DNA of 64,000 bases from Kingdonia uniflora (taxonomy: Eukaryota; Streptophyta; Magnoliopsida; Ranunculales; Circaeasteraceae). Where the stretch lies: assembly GCA_014058105.1 (NCBI GenBank), contig JACGCM010000750.1:1364001-1428000 (forward strand), given 5' to 3'. A program made the position numbers and the translations under genes. This document shows positions 11,304 through 21,905 of this stretch, one piece after another (the stretch's first letter is position 1; each line of letters begins with the position of its first letter). Under the pieces are notes generated by a model, which worked only from the letters and a program-made list of their open reading frames with translations, did not search any database and was not told the DNA's origin.

Positions 11304-11606
11304 TCAACCGCCACCGGTAGAGCTGGAGCCTTCCTTCCTAACCACTTCCCTGGCCCGGGCCACAAGAGTTGCGTTCTGCTCTATTGGATGCAGAATGATC
11401 AACTGCATCTGACAATGCAAATAGAAATTCTCCCTCCACAATGCCGCCTCAGCCTCGCCCATTCCTTCGTAGCTCACCTTACACGGCAGCAATGGTAGAC
11501 CGTTAAAATTGATCGAGCTAAAATAACGTAGCACCAGTTCATCATACAACTGCTTAATACGGCGAAAAACAGCCTCCCGACGACTCTGAGACCTCGTCTT
11601 CACCAT
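11304..11606 (-). CDS. Small ORF (100 aa) upstream of the MULE transposase
   Basis: An uninterrupted frame starts MVKTRSQSRR and contains LPLLPCKVSYEGMGEAEAA, then ENFYLHC, and ends in a Ser/Gly tail. Its ATG lies just after a splice acceptor (TTACTGTGCAG), mirroring the arrangement at the PMD gene. A donor-like GCAG/GTACATG near 11264 and an acceptor (CTTGTCAG) near 11031 could splice it onto the transposase, which would give a two-cistron mRNA. It is the only fully open frame in the MULE. It resembles small antisense ORFs in the Ty3 element B (start MVRTRS or MVQTR, a Gly-Met/Leu after Tyr/Glu, then FY). Function unknown; it might encode an accessory protein. Confidence 0.55.
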   Translation of the reverse strand: MVKTRSQSRREAVFRRIKQLYDELVLRYFSSINFNGLPLLPCKVSYEGMGEAEAALWRENFYLHCQMQLIILHPIEQNATLVARAREVVRKEGSSSTGGG

Positions 11607-11608
11607 CG

Positions 11609-12119
11609 TTGCTCGCTCTGCACAGTAATATTATCGAGTTCGACAATTTAGTTACTGTGCCTCAAACATTTATATGTAATATTGTCGAGTTTGACAATTC
11701 AGTTAGTGTGTCTCCAAAAGTCATATATAATATTGTCGAATTCGACAATTATAGTAGTGTATGTGAGGATCGCACTACTGATATTGTCAAATCTGACAAT
11801 TATTTAGTCTTAGTTCAGTGTTATGCAAATAAAATTATCGATTTACACATTACTCTCATGGGACCCACCTACAGGTAATCAATCAAAGACAAATTGTACA
11901 AGAGATTACATTCTTCTAACAAATTTTGTAGGGATTAAGTGGGGGGAATGCCATTCTTCTAATTATTTTATAACATCCAAGTGTACTACTATCGAGTAAG
12001 GGTCATAAAGTACCTATCGAGTAAGTGTACTATCAGCAAGGGTTTCAAAGTTCTTGGAAGAGATCAATTTCACCTCTAATGGCAGAATTACTTCCCTTTC
12101 GAGACTGAAATTTTACCTC
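11609..12119 (-). repeat. Palindrome array 6, in probable 5'UTR intron of the transposase unit
   Basis: Copies begin at 11630, 11681, 11732, 11783 and 11835 (degenerate), a very regular step of 51-52 bp. The acceptor TTACTGTGCAG on the - strand directly bounds the array next to the small ORF. The remainder (11853-12119) has no gene and leads into the right terminal inverted repeat. Confidence 0.82.
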
Positions 12120-12407
12120 TAATGGCAGAAATCACAAGCAAGAGTGCGTGTGTAATATGAGAGAGAGAGAGAGAGAGACTTGCGTGATATGAGTGATGGG
12201 TTGTTCGAATTTGAAATTTCTGAGAGTGAGAGAGGAAAATTTGAAATTTCTAAGAGTGAGAGAGAGAAATGTCCGTCAGCTAGAGAGAGTGGGGCAGGTA
12301 GGACCCGACATTTTTCTACCTTATTTCCCTTATAGGAAATCACTATTAAATCTATTAGATAAGTAGTTATGATTGAGTGAGACTTGAGTGTCTCTAAATC
12401 CTTTCCC
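12120..12407 (-). repeat. MULE right terminal inverted repeat
   Basis: Inverted copy of the left end. The outer ~150 bp (12260-12407) are clearly homologous to 941-1110. The inner part is GA-rich on this strand (12161-12260), with a ~31-bp tandem duplication containing TTTGAAATTTCT and a (GA)n run at 12161-12178. Confidence 0.88.
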
Positions 12408-12416
12408 ATAAACTTC
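12408..12416. repeat. 9-bp target-site duplication of the MULE (right copy)
   Basis: Exact copy of 932-940 (ATAAACTTC). It is followed by ACA, the last bases of the interrupted copia LTR, and then by the copia primer-binding site. Confidence 0.93.
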
Positions 12417-12419
12417 ACA

Positions 12420-12430
12420 TGGTATCAGAT
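12420..12430 (+). promoter_or_regulatory. Copia primer-binding site
   Basis: TGGTATCAGAT immediately follows the LTR end (ACA at 12417-12419). It matches the plant copia primer site complementary to initiator-Met tRNA. Confidence 0.85.
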
Positions 12431-12476
12431 ATCCAAATCCACCATCACTCAAAGACTCTATTTTCAAACCCTCAGC

Positions 12477-14850
12477 ATGACTATTAAATCTTCTAGCCCT
12501 CTGTACCTTCACCACTCTAACAATCCCAGCTTGACACTCGTGTCCCAACCACTCTCTGGTGATAACTATGCTACATGGAGTCGGGCTATGAATACTGCCC
12601 TTAGTGTAAAAAAGCAAAATAGGATTTGTTGATCGTTCAATAGTTACTCCTGCATCAACCTCTGGTGATCATTCCCCCTGGAAACGATGTGACGATATGA
12701 TCAAATCGTGGTTACTAAATTCACTGTCAAGTTCTATTTTCGACAATGTCATCTATGTTTCCACTGCTCAAGAGATCTAGACAGAACTCCAGGATCGTTA
12801 TAAGCAAAGTAATGGTCCCCGTATCTATCAACTTCGGCGCGAAGTTAAGTTATGCGCACAAGACAATCTCTCAATCCCTGGTTACTTCACCAAGCTAAAA
12901 AGTCTTTAGGATGAATTGTCATCCTTATTGGTAATTCCGAGATGTTCATACGGTGTCGCGAAGGCGATACAAACATATCAATAACAGTTTTACCTCACTG
13001 AATTCTTGATAGGGCTTCATGAAAGCTATAGTTCTTTTCGTGGACAAGTTCTGGCCATGGACCCGCTACCAATGGTAAATAAAGCTTAATCACTTGTGCT
13101 TCAAGAAGAAAAGCAACGCTCGCTTACAACTCAGCCCCCAAGCTTGACAAAATCTGCTGCCTAAGCAACATTCTCTAATACTCGGAACCAACACCTACCA
13201 TCTCGTGACTCTAATGATCAGTCCAAACTGTGAGGAAATTGACATCTTCGCTCTATATGTGACCACTGTAGATGGGTTGGCCACATGAAAGAGAAATGCT
13301 TTGTCCTCCATAGATATCCACTTGGTCATCGTCTATATCAAACTTGTAATAACTCCAAGAACAACAAGCAATAGCAGAATACCCCTCCTTCAAACACTCA
13401 ATTTCTAGCCCCAAACCAATATCAACAGTTAGTGACCATACTCCGCGAAGGTACAATACAACCTTGTGCAAATTTTGCAAGTAAATACCCTATCACTCTT
13501 ATTGTCCCAACAGTAAAGTATTTTTGGATTGTGGATACTGAAGGTACCGATTATATGATATTTGTCCCTTCTCTTTACTATAACTTTATTTCCAACCCCA
13601 CAATACCACTGGCTAGCCTCTCAAACGGAAATTTAGCACATGTCAGCCATATTGGAATTGTTCACCTTACACCCGCTATCTATTTACATAATGTATTATG
13701 CGTTGCATCCTTTAGTTTTAATCTCCTTTTTGTTAGCAAACTTACATCATACAAAACTTGCTCTGCCTACTTCACTCATGATATTTGTATTTTTTAGGAC
13801 CTACACTCAAAGACGACGATTGGCGTAGCTGAATTACACGGTGGCCTCTATTACTTTTACATTCCAATAAACCAAAGTTACTACTCCCAAATAAATTTAG
13901 TTTCATTTGATGTCTAGCATTGGCATTTAGGCCATCTTTCTATGAATCGTTTGAAAGATTTATCTCGTACAAATAATGAAATTACTTCTTTGTCTACATG
14001 TTATTGCAATATATGTCCCCTAGCTAAGCAAACACAATCACCATTCCCATTGATCCATATAACAACTACTCGACCTTTTGGCATCATTCATTGTGACATT
14101 TGGGGTGAGTATTCCACGCCTTCGCCAACCGGAGCTCGATATTTCCTGACTATAGTAGACAACTTCTCCCGTTCTACTTGGGTATATCTAATGCGCTATA
14201 AATCTGAAGCACAATCCTTACTCCGATAATTCTATGCTCTTGTTCAGACTTAATTTCATCATAAAATTAAAATCCTCCAATCAGAAAATGGAGCTGAATT
14301 TCATTCCATGAAACACTTCTTTAAGCAAAAAGGTATTATCCACCAAACTAGTTGTGTTGGAACTCCCCAACAAAACTGAGTCGTGGAACAAAAACATCGA
14401 TACTTACTTGATGTTGCGTAAGCATTGCGATTTCAAGCCACCCTTCCGTTACATTTTTAGGGAGAATGTGTCCAAATAGTTGTATACCTCATCAACCAAT
14501 TACCTATACCACTATTAGCAAATAAAACCCCGTATGAGCGCTTCTTTTAAAAAACACCCTCGTATAATCGTCTCTAAGTCTTTAGTTGTCTATGTTATGC
14601 ATCAACCCTCACGCACAACCATGACAAATTTTTACCTCGAGCCCGACCATGCGTCATTGTTGGATACCCTTATGGTCAAAAAGGATATCGAGTATTTGAT
14701 CTCCAATTTGAGACTATATTCACAAGTCGTGATGTCTTCTTTCATAAACATATTTTTCCTTTTAACAGTAACAACATCTCACCCATTAACCACAACCCAA
14801 CTACCCTGCCATTACCAGTTCATGATATCTCTAACTCATATACTTTCCCG
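12477..14850 (+). pseudogene. Copia gag-protease-integrase polyprotein, decayed
   Basis: From ATG 12477 the gag opens with LVSQPLSGDNYATWSRAMNT, the UBN2-type start, and later has SNGPRIYQLRREV and YFTKLKSL. A zinc knuckle CDHCRWVGHMKEKC lies near 13259-13301. The protease region (near 13530) reads WIVDTEGTDYM, degenerate at the Asp-Ser/Thr-Gly triad. The pre-integrase zinc region (HWHLGHLSMNRLK, CNICPLAK) and integrase core (CDIWGEY, DNFSRSTWVY, SENGAEF) run from about 13918 to 14400. The integrase C-terminal part continues to near 14760. Many stops and frame changes are present. It was probably inactive before truncation. Confidence 0.88.
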
Positions 14851-16060
14851 GCCGATTATTGTTTAGTTTCTGGCCTCGGCATGTCCATTTCCCTTGGGAT
14901 ATCTGGGGATTGAGGGTAGGATTTTGATGTTTTAGGGTCAAACGAACTCGACGACCTTACTGCCCACAAATTGTGTCCCATTATCGGTCATCAGAACTGC
15001 AGGGATGCCAAACTGGGTGATGATGTGCTTTTAGAAGAAGGTGATTTCCACTTCTTCCCAAATATGAGCGAGGGGTATCGCTTTGACCCTTTAGGTAAGG
15101 TAGTCTGTCGCAACCAGTAACCATTTGCATCTCCCAATTGCCATGGAGAGTGCCCTGACTATGTCCAATCCCCATTCCACGAATGGCCAAGGGCTAGAGA
15201 CTGTATGGAGATCGATAGCTGGGGCGTTGATAAGGTGCCCATGGAATTAACATTTGTCACACTTCTGCGCATATGCTATGAAATCTTGTCATATTATTGG
15301 CCAGTACAAACCTTGTGTGTGAGCTTGGTCTGCCATTGACCTACCCGGTGTGTGTGCCCCGTAGATGCTTCCATAAATTTCTTCAATGCCCATTTTTACC
15401 CGTTCCTCTGCAATACATCTGAGGTGTAGACCGTACAGGCTCATCCGGTAAAGTTTGTTGTTAATTATTGTATACTTTCTTGCTCTATTTCAGAGGCTCT
15501 CGGGGACTGACCGATCTATGGGGAGAATACGGTGTTCCCTAAGGAAGTCAAGCAATGGTTATCGCCAATCTGTGTCTGAGGGTGTGATTGGACTATCGGT
15601 TTGCATAGCCTCTATCGTGTACTCGATCACGCTTGGTTTATCAAGGATCTGGACCTAAATAACTCTGAGCCGGTCACCGATGATTCTAGCTTAGTACGCG
15701 AGGACGTCAGAGTGCCTATTCTTACTACGGTAAATGTGCTCGAGGTTGACCTTTTTGAACTTACTGAGCTGCTGTTTCAAGATTTCTATATAGTCAGACA
15801 TTTTGTCATTGGCCTGGAACATCTCGCTATTCTGGTTAACAACTAGCTGCGAGTCGGTAACGATAGAAATTTCTTTCACGCTCAGGGCCAGCGATGAATC
15901 CACTCCATACAATAACGCCTCATACTCTGCTTTGTTGTTACTGAGGGGTAAGCTGACTCGTATGGCCTTCTTGATTTTATCATTGGCTGGAGTGACCAAG
16001 ACGATCCTCAATCCCAAACTACCCACGTTAACGGACCCATCGGGCTAGAGGACTGGTGAA
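14850..16060 (-). pseudogene. Element A: Ty3/gypsy RNase H-integrase fragment
   Basis: Read on the - strand, an RNase H domain (16026-15690) shows PDGSVNVGSLG, NNKAEYEALLYG and TDSQLVVNQ. After a decayed spacer, the integrase zinc region (GRSMADQAHTQGLYWP, YAQKCDKC) and core follow (WGLDIV near 15190, VATDYLT, TDNGTQFVG near 14965, PKGNGHAE near 14880). It ends abruptly at the copia junction near 14850. The linker and zinc region look Tat-like. No LTR of this copy is seen; stops and frameshifts make it inactive. Confidence 0.85.
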
Positions 16061-16176
16061 GGCAGTGGGTGGGGGGGGGGAGAAGTGCTCGTGGTACTGG
16101 AGGAATTACCCAGTTGGTAAGTAGGACCAGGGTATGGTATTTATACTGTTGTTATTATTCTTGTATTGTTGTAATG
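16061..16176. other. Flank of element B, nothing recognised
   Basis: A purine-rich run (GGGTGGGGGGGGGG at 16067-16080) followed by TA-rich sequence. Removing element B and one ATGGT joins this to 29740 onwards. Neither side is identified. Confidence 0.4.
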
Positions 16177-16181
16177 ATGGT
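16177..16181. repeat. 5-bp target-site duplication of element B (left)
   Basis: ATGGT directly precedes the 5' LTR and is repeated at 29735-29739 directly after the 3' LTR. Confidence 0.85.
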
Positions 16182-16804
16182 TATAGGGACCTATCCCTCG
16201 ATCTCACCTAAAATCTTGTTGTCGCCAGTTCAAATTACCTCTATTTCAGACTTACGCATTTCTAAACATAACTTCTCGAGTCAACATTCCAACCTACTCC
16301 ACGAACTGGTGAAGAATGTAGGTCAAACTTCAAATTGAAAAACCTTATCCAGCCAAAGACACCTGTCTCTCACGAACTTGTCAGTTACTTAGTCTACCGC
16401 CACTAACCACATTGTTCAGAAAATGTGCTCCAGCACAATGAAGAGTTGCGGAGAAGGCCTATATAAAGAAAAAGTTCCAGGAGACACAGGGACTAGAAAA
16501 ATTACACAAGATATCATCAAGAAACTACTTGTTCTAGATTCTCAGAAACATTCAAACTTCTTAGTTACAAGGTTCAATCATTTATATATCTAGAGATCAC
16601 TTGTAAAAAGATATCCCCCTCAGGCAATAAAGATACTTTTATAAAAATCCTCCACTCAAGGTCGTAATTTTTAATCTATTCAGAGGTTTTCCACGTAAAA
16701 ATCACCTGTGTCATTTCTTGCTATCCATTAGAATATTATCGCAGGTTCATTGGTGTGATAGCGAATTCCAAGCCATTTCAAGTTTACGGAATTTGGCCAT
16801 TACA
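16182..16804 (+). repeat. Element B 5' LTR
   Basis: Begins TATAGGGACC and ends GGCCATTACA. It aligns over its full 623 bp with 29112-29734. A promoter TATA box (CTATATAAAG) lies at about 16460-16469. An AATAAA-type signal (GGCAATAAAGATAC) lies near 16625. The first two bases are TA in both copies rather than the usual TG. Confidence 0.93.
16459..16469 (+). promoter_or_regulatory. TATA box in element B 5' LTR
   Basis: CCTATATAAAG stands about 345 bp before the LTR end and is conserved in the 3' LTR. It is the likely core promoter for the genomic transcript. Confidence 0.6.
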
Positions 16805-16822
16805 TTTGGCACCATCTGTAGG
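16805..16822 (+). promoter_or_regulatory. Element B primer-binding site
   Basis: TTTGGCACCATCTGTAGG immediately follows the 5' LTR. It is a mutated form of the TTTGGCGCCGTC type also seen at 34518 in element C. Confidence 0.8.
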
Positions 16823-16876
16823 AAAGATTACATTTCCACGATATCCTAAGGCATTCTTTCACTATAACTTTCAATC

Positions 16877-17880
16877 ATGATTACTTCCAGACGACCGGCT
16901 ACCGGGACCCAGCTCGATATTTTAATGGAGCTGGGGCAACTTACAGATTTACGGGCGAATCTCAACGCTGAAACAGAGAAACGCGTCGAGCTCGAACTTC
17001 AGTTAACTAAGGATCAGGAGCTCCGTGAAAAAGAGCTCGACACAGAATGACAAGCTCGTTAGACAGTGCTCAAATGACATGAAGACCAGATGACAATAAT
17101 ACAGACTGCCCTAGAGGTTCTGCAAAATACTTAGCAGGCTCCTCCAGCCAGAGGTCACGATCAATTACCAGAGACTTCCCATATTTCAGCAAGAAAAAGA
17201 TTAAGACCTCAACGAGTTTCCAGTAAAGCTATTTCCCGGAATCAACAACACGAACCACAGCTCTTCATACATTTTGGGGGTGAAGTTCAATCCGAAGTCA
17301 GTCGAGGTCACCGAATTTCCGTCCGTAAGGAGGAAGAATAACGACCTCAGCATGAAGTTCCAGTATGAGATCGCTTGAGTAAAGGTACAAGCACTCATCA
17401 TACATAACCTTCTCGTCCAGCAATTCAACCAACACTTCATTACGTTACGAAAGAGCATATGAACCAACGAATTAAGGAGCTGATCGTAGCACAAGTTCTG
17501 GGTATTACCGGTGACATCACAGTTACATCGACCTGGAGAAGATGATGTCTGGGCAACAAAAATCTACTAAATCCGTCCTCTTTACCAAATGCCCATCTAC
17601 AGATCGAACGATTGAACCAAAGGAGGAACAGGGAGATCAGAAGCGTACCAAGGGAAGCGTTGTCTACCCTCAGAAAGGCGGTCTGCCAAACAAACCCATC
17701 CTCCTAAAGATGAACATCTGAATCTTCACAATTTTTCTACTACTTTTGAATGAAAAGCTCTACCGCGTCTCTCAACCACTAAAACCAGTCGATAGTCGAC
17801 CATATTGCCTGCATCATAAGGTAAACCATCATTTTACTAACAATTGCTATGCTTTACAGAGGTTCCTCGAGTAAATTTTA
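16877..17880 (+). pseudogene. Element B gag, decayed
   Basis: ATG at 16877 opens MITSRRPATGTQLDILMEL and continues as a charged coiled-coil N-terminus. Stops occur from 17048 on. Around 17508-17530 the sequence jumps from an N-terminal gag segment to YIDLEKMMSGQQ-like coding, so most of the central capsid domain appears to be deleted. A remnant of the Cys/His knuckle region (YCLHHKVNHHFTNNCYALQR) lies near 17800-17860. Confidence 0.7.
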
Positions 17881-18099
17881 AAAGAGGGACAGATGCTCAA
17901 ATATATTGTAAACCTAAAATCATACAAAGATGGCAGCTGTAAGAAGCAGCTTAAAGTTATACAGGCTAATGATCAAGCTGAGGAGAAACATCTTTACCAT
18001 ATGCACCACAACAATATGATCGAAATCAATCAGATAACCAATTCTAATAGATCAAAGCGCATGAGACTATCAAAATGTTGCGATCTCACACCTTAAGAC

Positions 18100-21000
18100 A
18101 AAGAATCCATGCTTCTTCATGAGTCGAGCAATCGCCGACTTGGGATTTCCTTCAAAGATTGCGACACTAGCCTTGTCAAATTTTCAAATCATGATACGTT
18201 AGTAATAATGCTCAAAATGAAGAAGTTTTTCATGCACACAATGATGAAAGATACTAAAAGCGGTATTGAGATTCTTTTTCAGAGCACTATCGATCAAATG
18301 GGTCTGGCCGACCAAGTTATTCAGAACAACACCGATATCAGTGGGTTTAATGGTTCCAGAGAGGATCGAGTAGGAAAGATCATCTTACCTATTACCGCAG
18401 GACCAGCCAACATCGACGTCGTTTTCTATATCATCAATGCCAAATCTCGTTATCTCGGGATTATGGGCCTCTACTAGATTCACAGCATGGAAGCAATGGC
18501 TTCCACTTATCATCAGGCGCTTCGATTCAAACATGACAATGGTATCTATGAGATTAGGGGTACTAAAAAACTCTCTCAAGCTTATGAAAATACCGTCTCT
18601 GCTATCCTAGATACTTCTGACAGATTTGCAGCATATCAATTACAGGAAGCTGATCACCTCAACGATCAACCATCTACGGAGGAGCCCAAAAAATATATCA
18701 ACATTGATGGACCTAGTAGAGGTACTTTCATTGGTACTAAGCTGGTTTAGTACGAAAAGGAAGCTCTCATTCAGTTCTTACAGCTAAATCGGGATGTTTT
18801 TGTCATGGTCTTTCAAGAAATGCCTGGGATCGATTCGACAAAGGCATGTCAAAAATTAGCCATCAACATCAACGCTATGACGGTCAAGCAGAAATAGCAA
18901 TGTCTGTCACCTCATCTTCGAGATGAAGTTAACATTGAGATTGAGAAATTTATCAAAGTGGGATTCATTCGAGAAGCCAAATATCCAGACTGGATATCCA
19001 ATATTTTTGCTGTCCCAAAGAAGAACGGAAAAGTCCGAGTTTGCGTTGATTTTACCGATGCTGCTTCGAGATACAATTAAATTCTACTTTTTAAGGAAGA
19101 CCAAGAAAAGACAACTTTTTATCACTGAAAGTGGTCTTTATTGTTTCAAAGTCAGCCCTTTAGACTTAAAAACGTAGGTGCCACATATCAACGGTTGATG
19201 ACTACTATGTTTAAAGCACATCTAGGGAAAGTTGCTAAAGTCTACATCGATGATCTCCTGTGCAAGAGCGTACAGTCAACCAATCACATCTCAGATCTCA
19301 ACACTATATTCAACATTCTTTGATCTTACAGAATGCATCTCAACCCTGATAAGTGTTAATTCGGTGTACATTTTGGTCGATTTCTAGGCTACCTCATAAG
19401 AAAGAAGGGGATTGAGGCCGATCCAGATCAGATTCAGGCTCTCCTCAATATACCTTCTTCAAAAATGATAAAAGACGTTTAGAAACTTGTCGGTAAGATT
19501 GCTGTTATCAACTGTTTTGTTTTAAAATCTTTAGACTGTTGTTGTTGGCTCTTTCTATTACTCCGTAGTTATACCAAATGAGGAAAAGTTTTGCCAAATA
19601 CAGAGGTCACATAGGCACTAGAATACAAAGCAGCTTTTCCGGATCTCAAAACCTTTTTGGGGAGGTTTCCCATAATGAGTACCCTAGTAGATAATGAGGA
19701 ACTGATTATCTACCTAGCAGTCATAGGTACTTTTCTCACTCGGTTCACATTTTCTATGATGGAAAAATCGAGAAACCAGTTTACTTCATCAGCAAAACCC
19801 TCACTCCAGCGGAAACGCGGTACTCTAAAATTGAGAAACTTATTTTTACTCTTGTTTACACTTCACAGAAACTCAAGTACTACTTCCAAGCTCATTTAGT
19901 CAAATTCATGTTGAACTACCCACTTCGAGAAGTTCAATCCAAGAAAGAAAAATCAAGAAGAGTGCAACTGTGGTCAGTCAGTTTGGGAGAACATGATATC
20001 AAGTTCGAACAACGTCATTCCGAAAAGGGTCAGGCCGTTGCTGATTTTCTCGCAGATTTTTCAGTAGAGAATCCCGAGTGGAAGGAGCACGACCCTGACC
20101 TTACAGATTAAGCAGTTGAAGAATCACCCCTAAACCATTTGACGAGCGAGTTGAATGGATTACAACAAAGGGGTGGAGACTTTTCATGGATGGATCAGCA
20201 GGACCCGCAGGGTTAGGAATCGGAATCATATTGATTACTCCTTCCAATGACAGAATTGAAAAATCAATCCGCTTGGACTTTGAGGCCTCAAATAATGTTA
20301 CCGAATATCAAGCTCTCATTCATGGACTTGACCTCACTATTGAGCTCGATGTCCTCGAACTCTCAATTTACAAAAATTCACTACTCATCGTCCATCATTA
20401 CTCGGAGCAATACAAGAAGAATGGAAAGATGATCAAATACGCAACCCTCATTGCAGATAAGATGAGCATGTTTGCGAAAGTAACTCTCGATTATCTTCCT
20501 CGAAGTAAAAATTAACACGCCAATTCCTTGGCATATCTAGCTGGGGTCTTGGGTCTAGATGTTCGATATCTCTAAATTAAAATCATTTCAACCCTCAGTA
20601 TTGATTGCATTTTTGTAAGCACGATCAACACTGGGGCAATAAAAGGGGAGACGATAATTGGCAAAAGCCTTTCTTAGCCTACTTCGGTGTCGACAATAGT
20701 TGTAATGGACCATTCCCAGCAGATCTAAAAAAGTGCTGGCAGTTGATAGGCAACTCGAAGCGCTACACTAATTAAAATGGTGGGCTGTACCACCTTTCTG
20801 TCACAGAGTCTTACCTCAAGTACCTCTCCAAACCAAAAGCATATGAAATGCTTTATGAATTACATGAAGGGACTTGTGGCTCCCATGCCGCAGGTCGATC
20901 ACTAGCAAATAGAGCTATTACACAAGGAATATTCTGTCATAGCATGCACAAGCAAGCAGAGAAGTACTCACACAGATCTAACACCTGCCAAAGACATAGA

Positions 21001-21905
21001 CACATGATACGCGCCCCTGCGTTTGAACTCTGTGCAAGCAAGGTGTTCTGGCCATTCAAAAGATGGGCACTTGATCTCGTCGGCATATTCCCTAACTTTC
21101 CAGGTAATCGCCGCCACCTACTCATAGCTGCTGATTATTTTACGAAATGGGTAGAAGTAGTTCTATTATGTCAAACCAGAGAAGAAGAGGTCATCTCTTT
21201 TATTTGGGGGGACATCCTCACTCGGTTTGGGTGCCCTCACCTAATTCGTATCGATAACGAGCTCCAATTTATTGGAGAAAAAATCATAACCTTCCTCAAC
21301 CAACACAATATCATCTACTCACCATCCAATCCTTACTATCCTCAAGGAAATGGCCAAGCCGAAATCACTAACAAAACCATCATAGATGGACTCAAAAAAT
21401 GGCTTCACTAACAGAAAAAAGGGGGGTTCGAGAGCTACCTCATGTCCTATGGGCATATCGTACCACTCCCAGACAGTCAATAGGATGCACCCCATTCTTC
21501 CTTGCCTATGGCACTGAGGTCGTCATTCCTTCTGAATACCATCATCTAGTTCGAGATCACGAGCTGACTGACAAGGAAAATGAGTTTGAATTGGCTATCA
21601 ATCTCAATATGATTAATAAAACTAAGGAATACGCCATCACTAACCTAGGTCGATATCATCATATGCTTGCCAAGTCGTACAATAGCCGAGTCAGAAACCA
21701 TACCTTCCAAATCGATGATCTCGTCCTCAGAGAGATTCTTCAACATCGCAAAGAGCCTCACGCTGGAAAATTAGCCGATAATTGGGAGTATCCATTCATT
21801 ATCATAGGTCTCTCAGGTCTGAGATCATATTATCTGATGATAGAAGAGGGAATCCCCATTTCAAATCCTTTGAACACTAAGCGACGGAAATGGTACTATC
21901 GTTAA
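18100..21905 (+). pseudogene. Element B pol (protease, RT, RNase H, integrase), decayed
   Basis: The protease (about 18185-18480) has a damaged active site, DTKSGIEILF in place of the usual DTGSSADILF. RT starts near 18870 (GFIREAKYPDWISN) but about 30 codons are missing after VCVDFTD (near 19060), including the LNKHTPKD region. The YIDDLLCKS catalytic box is kept near 19243. RNase H lies at about 20186-20560 (MDGSAGPAGLGIG). Integrase (20848-21905) keeps Asp in WALDLVG, Asp in RIDNELQF and Glu in GNGQAEITNK, then has a frame change near 21405. The final segment (21399-21905) is an open frame including VLWAYRTTPRQ. Inactive overall. Confidence 0.88.

Larger units (their letters stand above)
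941..12407. mobile_element. Mutator-like element (MULE) with PMD gene and FAR1-type transposase
   Basis: An 11,467-bp DNA transposon with both ends defined. The left end GGGAGAAGATTTAGAGACAC matches the reverse complement of the right end with two mismatches, and a 9-bp target duplication flanks the pair. Inside are two convergent units: a PMD-domain gene on + (about 1882-7580) and, on -, a small ORF (11606-11304) followed by a FAR1/MULE transposase (11019-8329). Noncoding parts of both hold palindrome arrays of ~51-bp period. Both genes contain stops and frameshifts, so this copy cannot be autonomous. It sits inside the 5' LTR of a copia element and is therefore younger than that element. 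Confidence 0.92.
12420..14850 (+). mobile_element. Ty1/copia internal region, 3'-truncated
   Basis: The body of the copia element whose 5' LTR is split by the MULE. It runs from the primer site through gag, protease and integrase, and ends near 14850 where antisense Ty3 pol sequence begins. Reverse transcriptase, RNase H and the 3' LTR are absent from the window. Confidence 0.85.

Noticed and set aside
1489..11852. Arrays of short repeats with ~33-bp spacers, resembling a CRISPR array
   Set aside because: The repeats are variable palindromes, the spacers share diverged phrases, no cas genes exist, and the setting is a plant transposon with introns.
12119..12418. Open frame of 99 codons on the - strand at the right MULE end
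   Set aside because: It is a reading of the terminal inverted repeat, extends across the element border, and has no codon or domain support.
16170..16182. Alternative start of the element B LTR at TGTAAT (16170), matching the ATTACA end
   Set aside because: That border has no matching target duplication and makes the LTRs unequal; starting at 16182 gives two 623-bp LTRs and a perfect ATGGT duplication.
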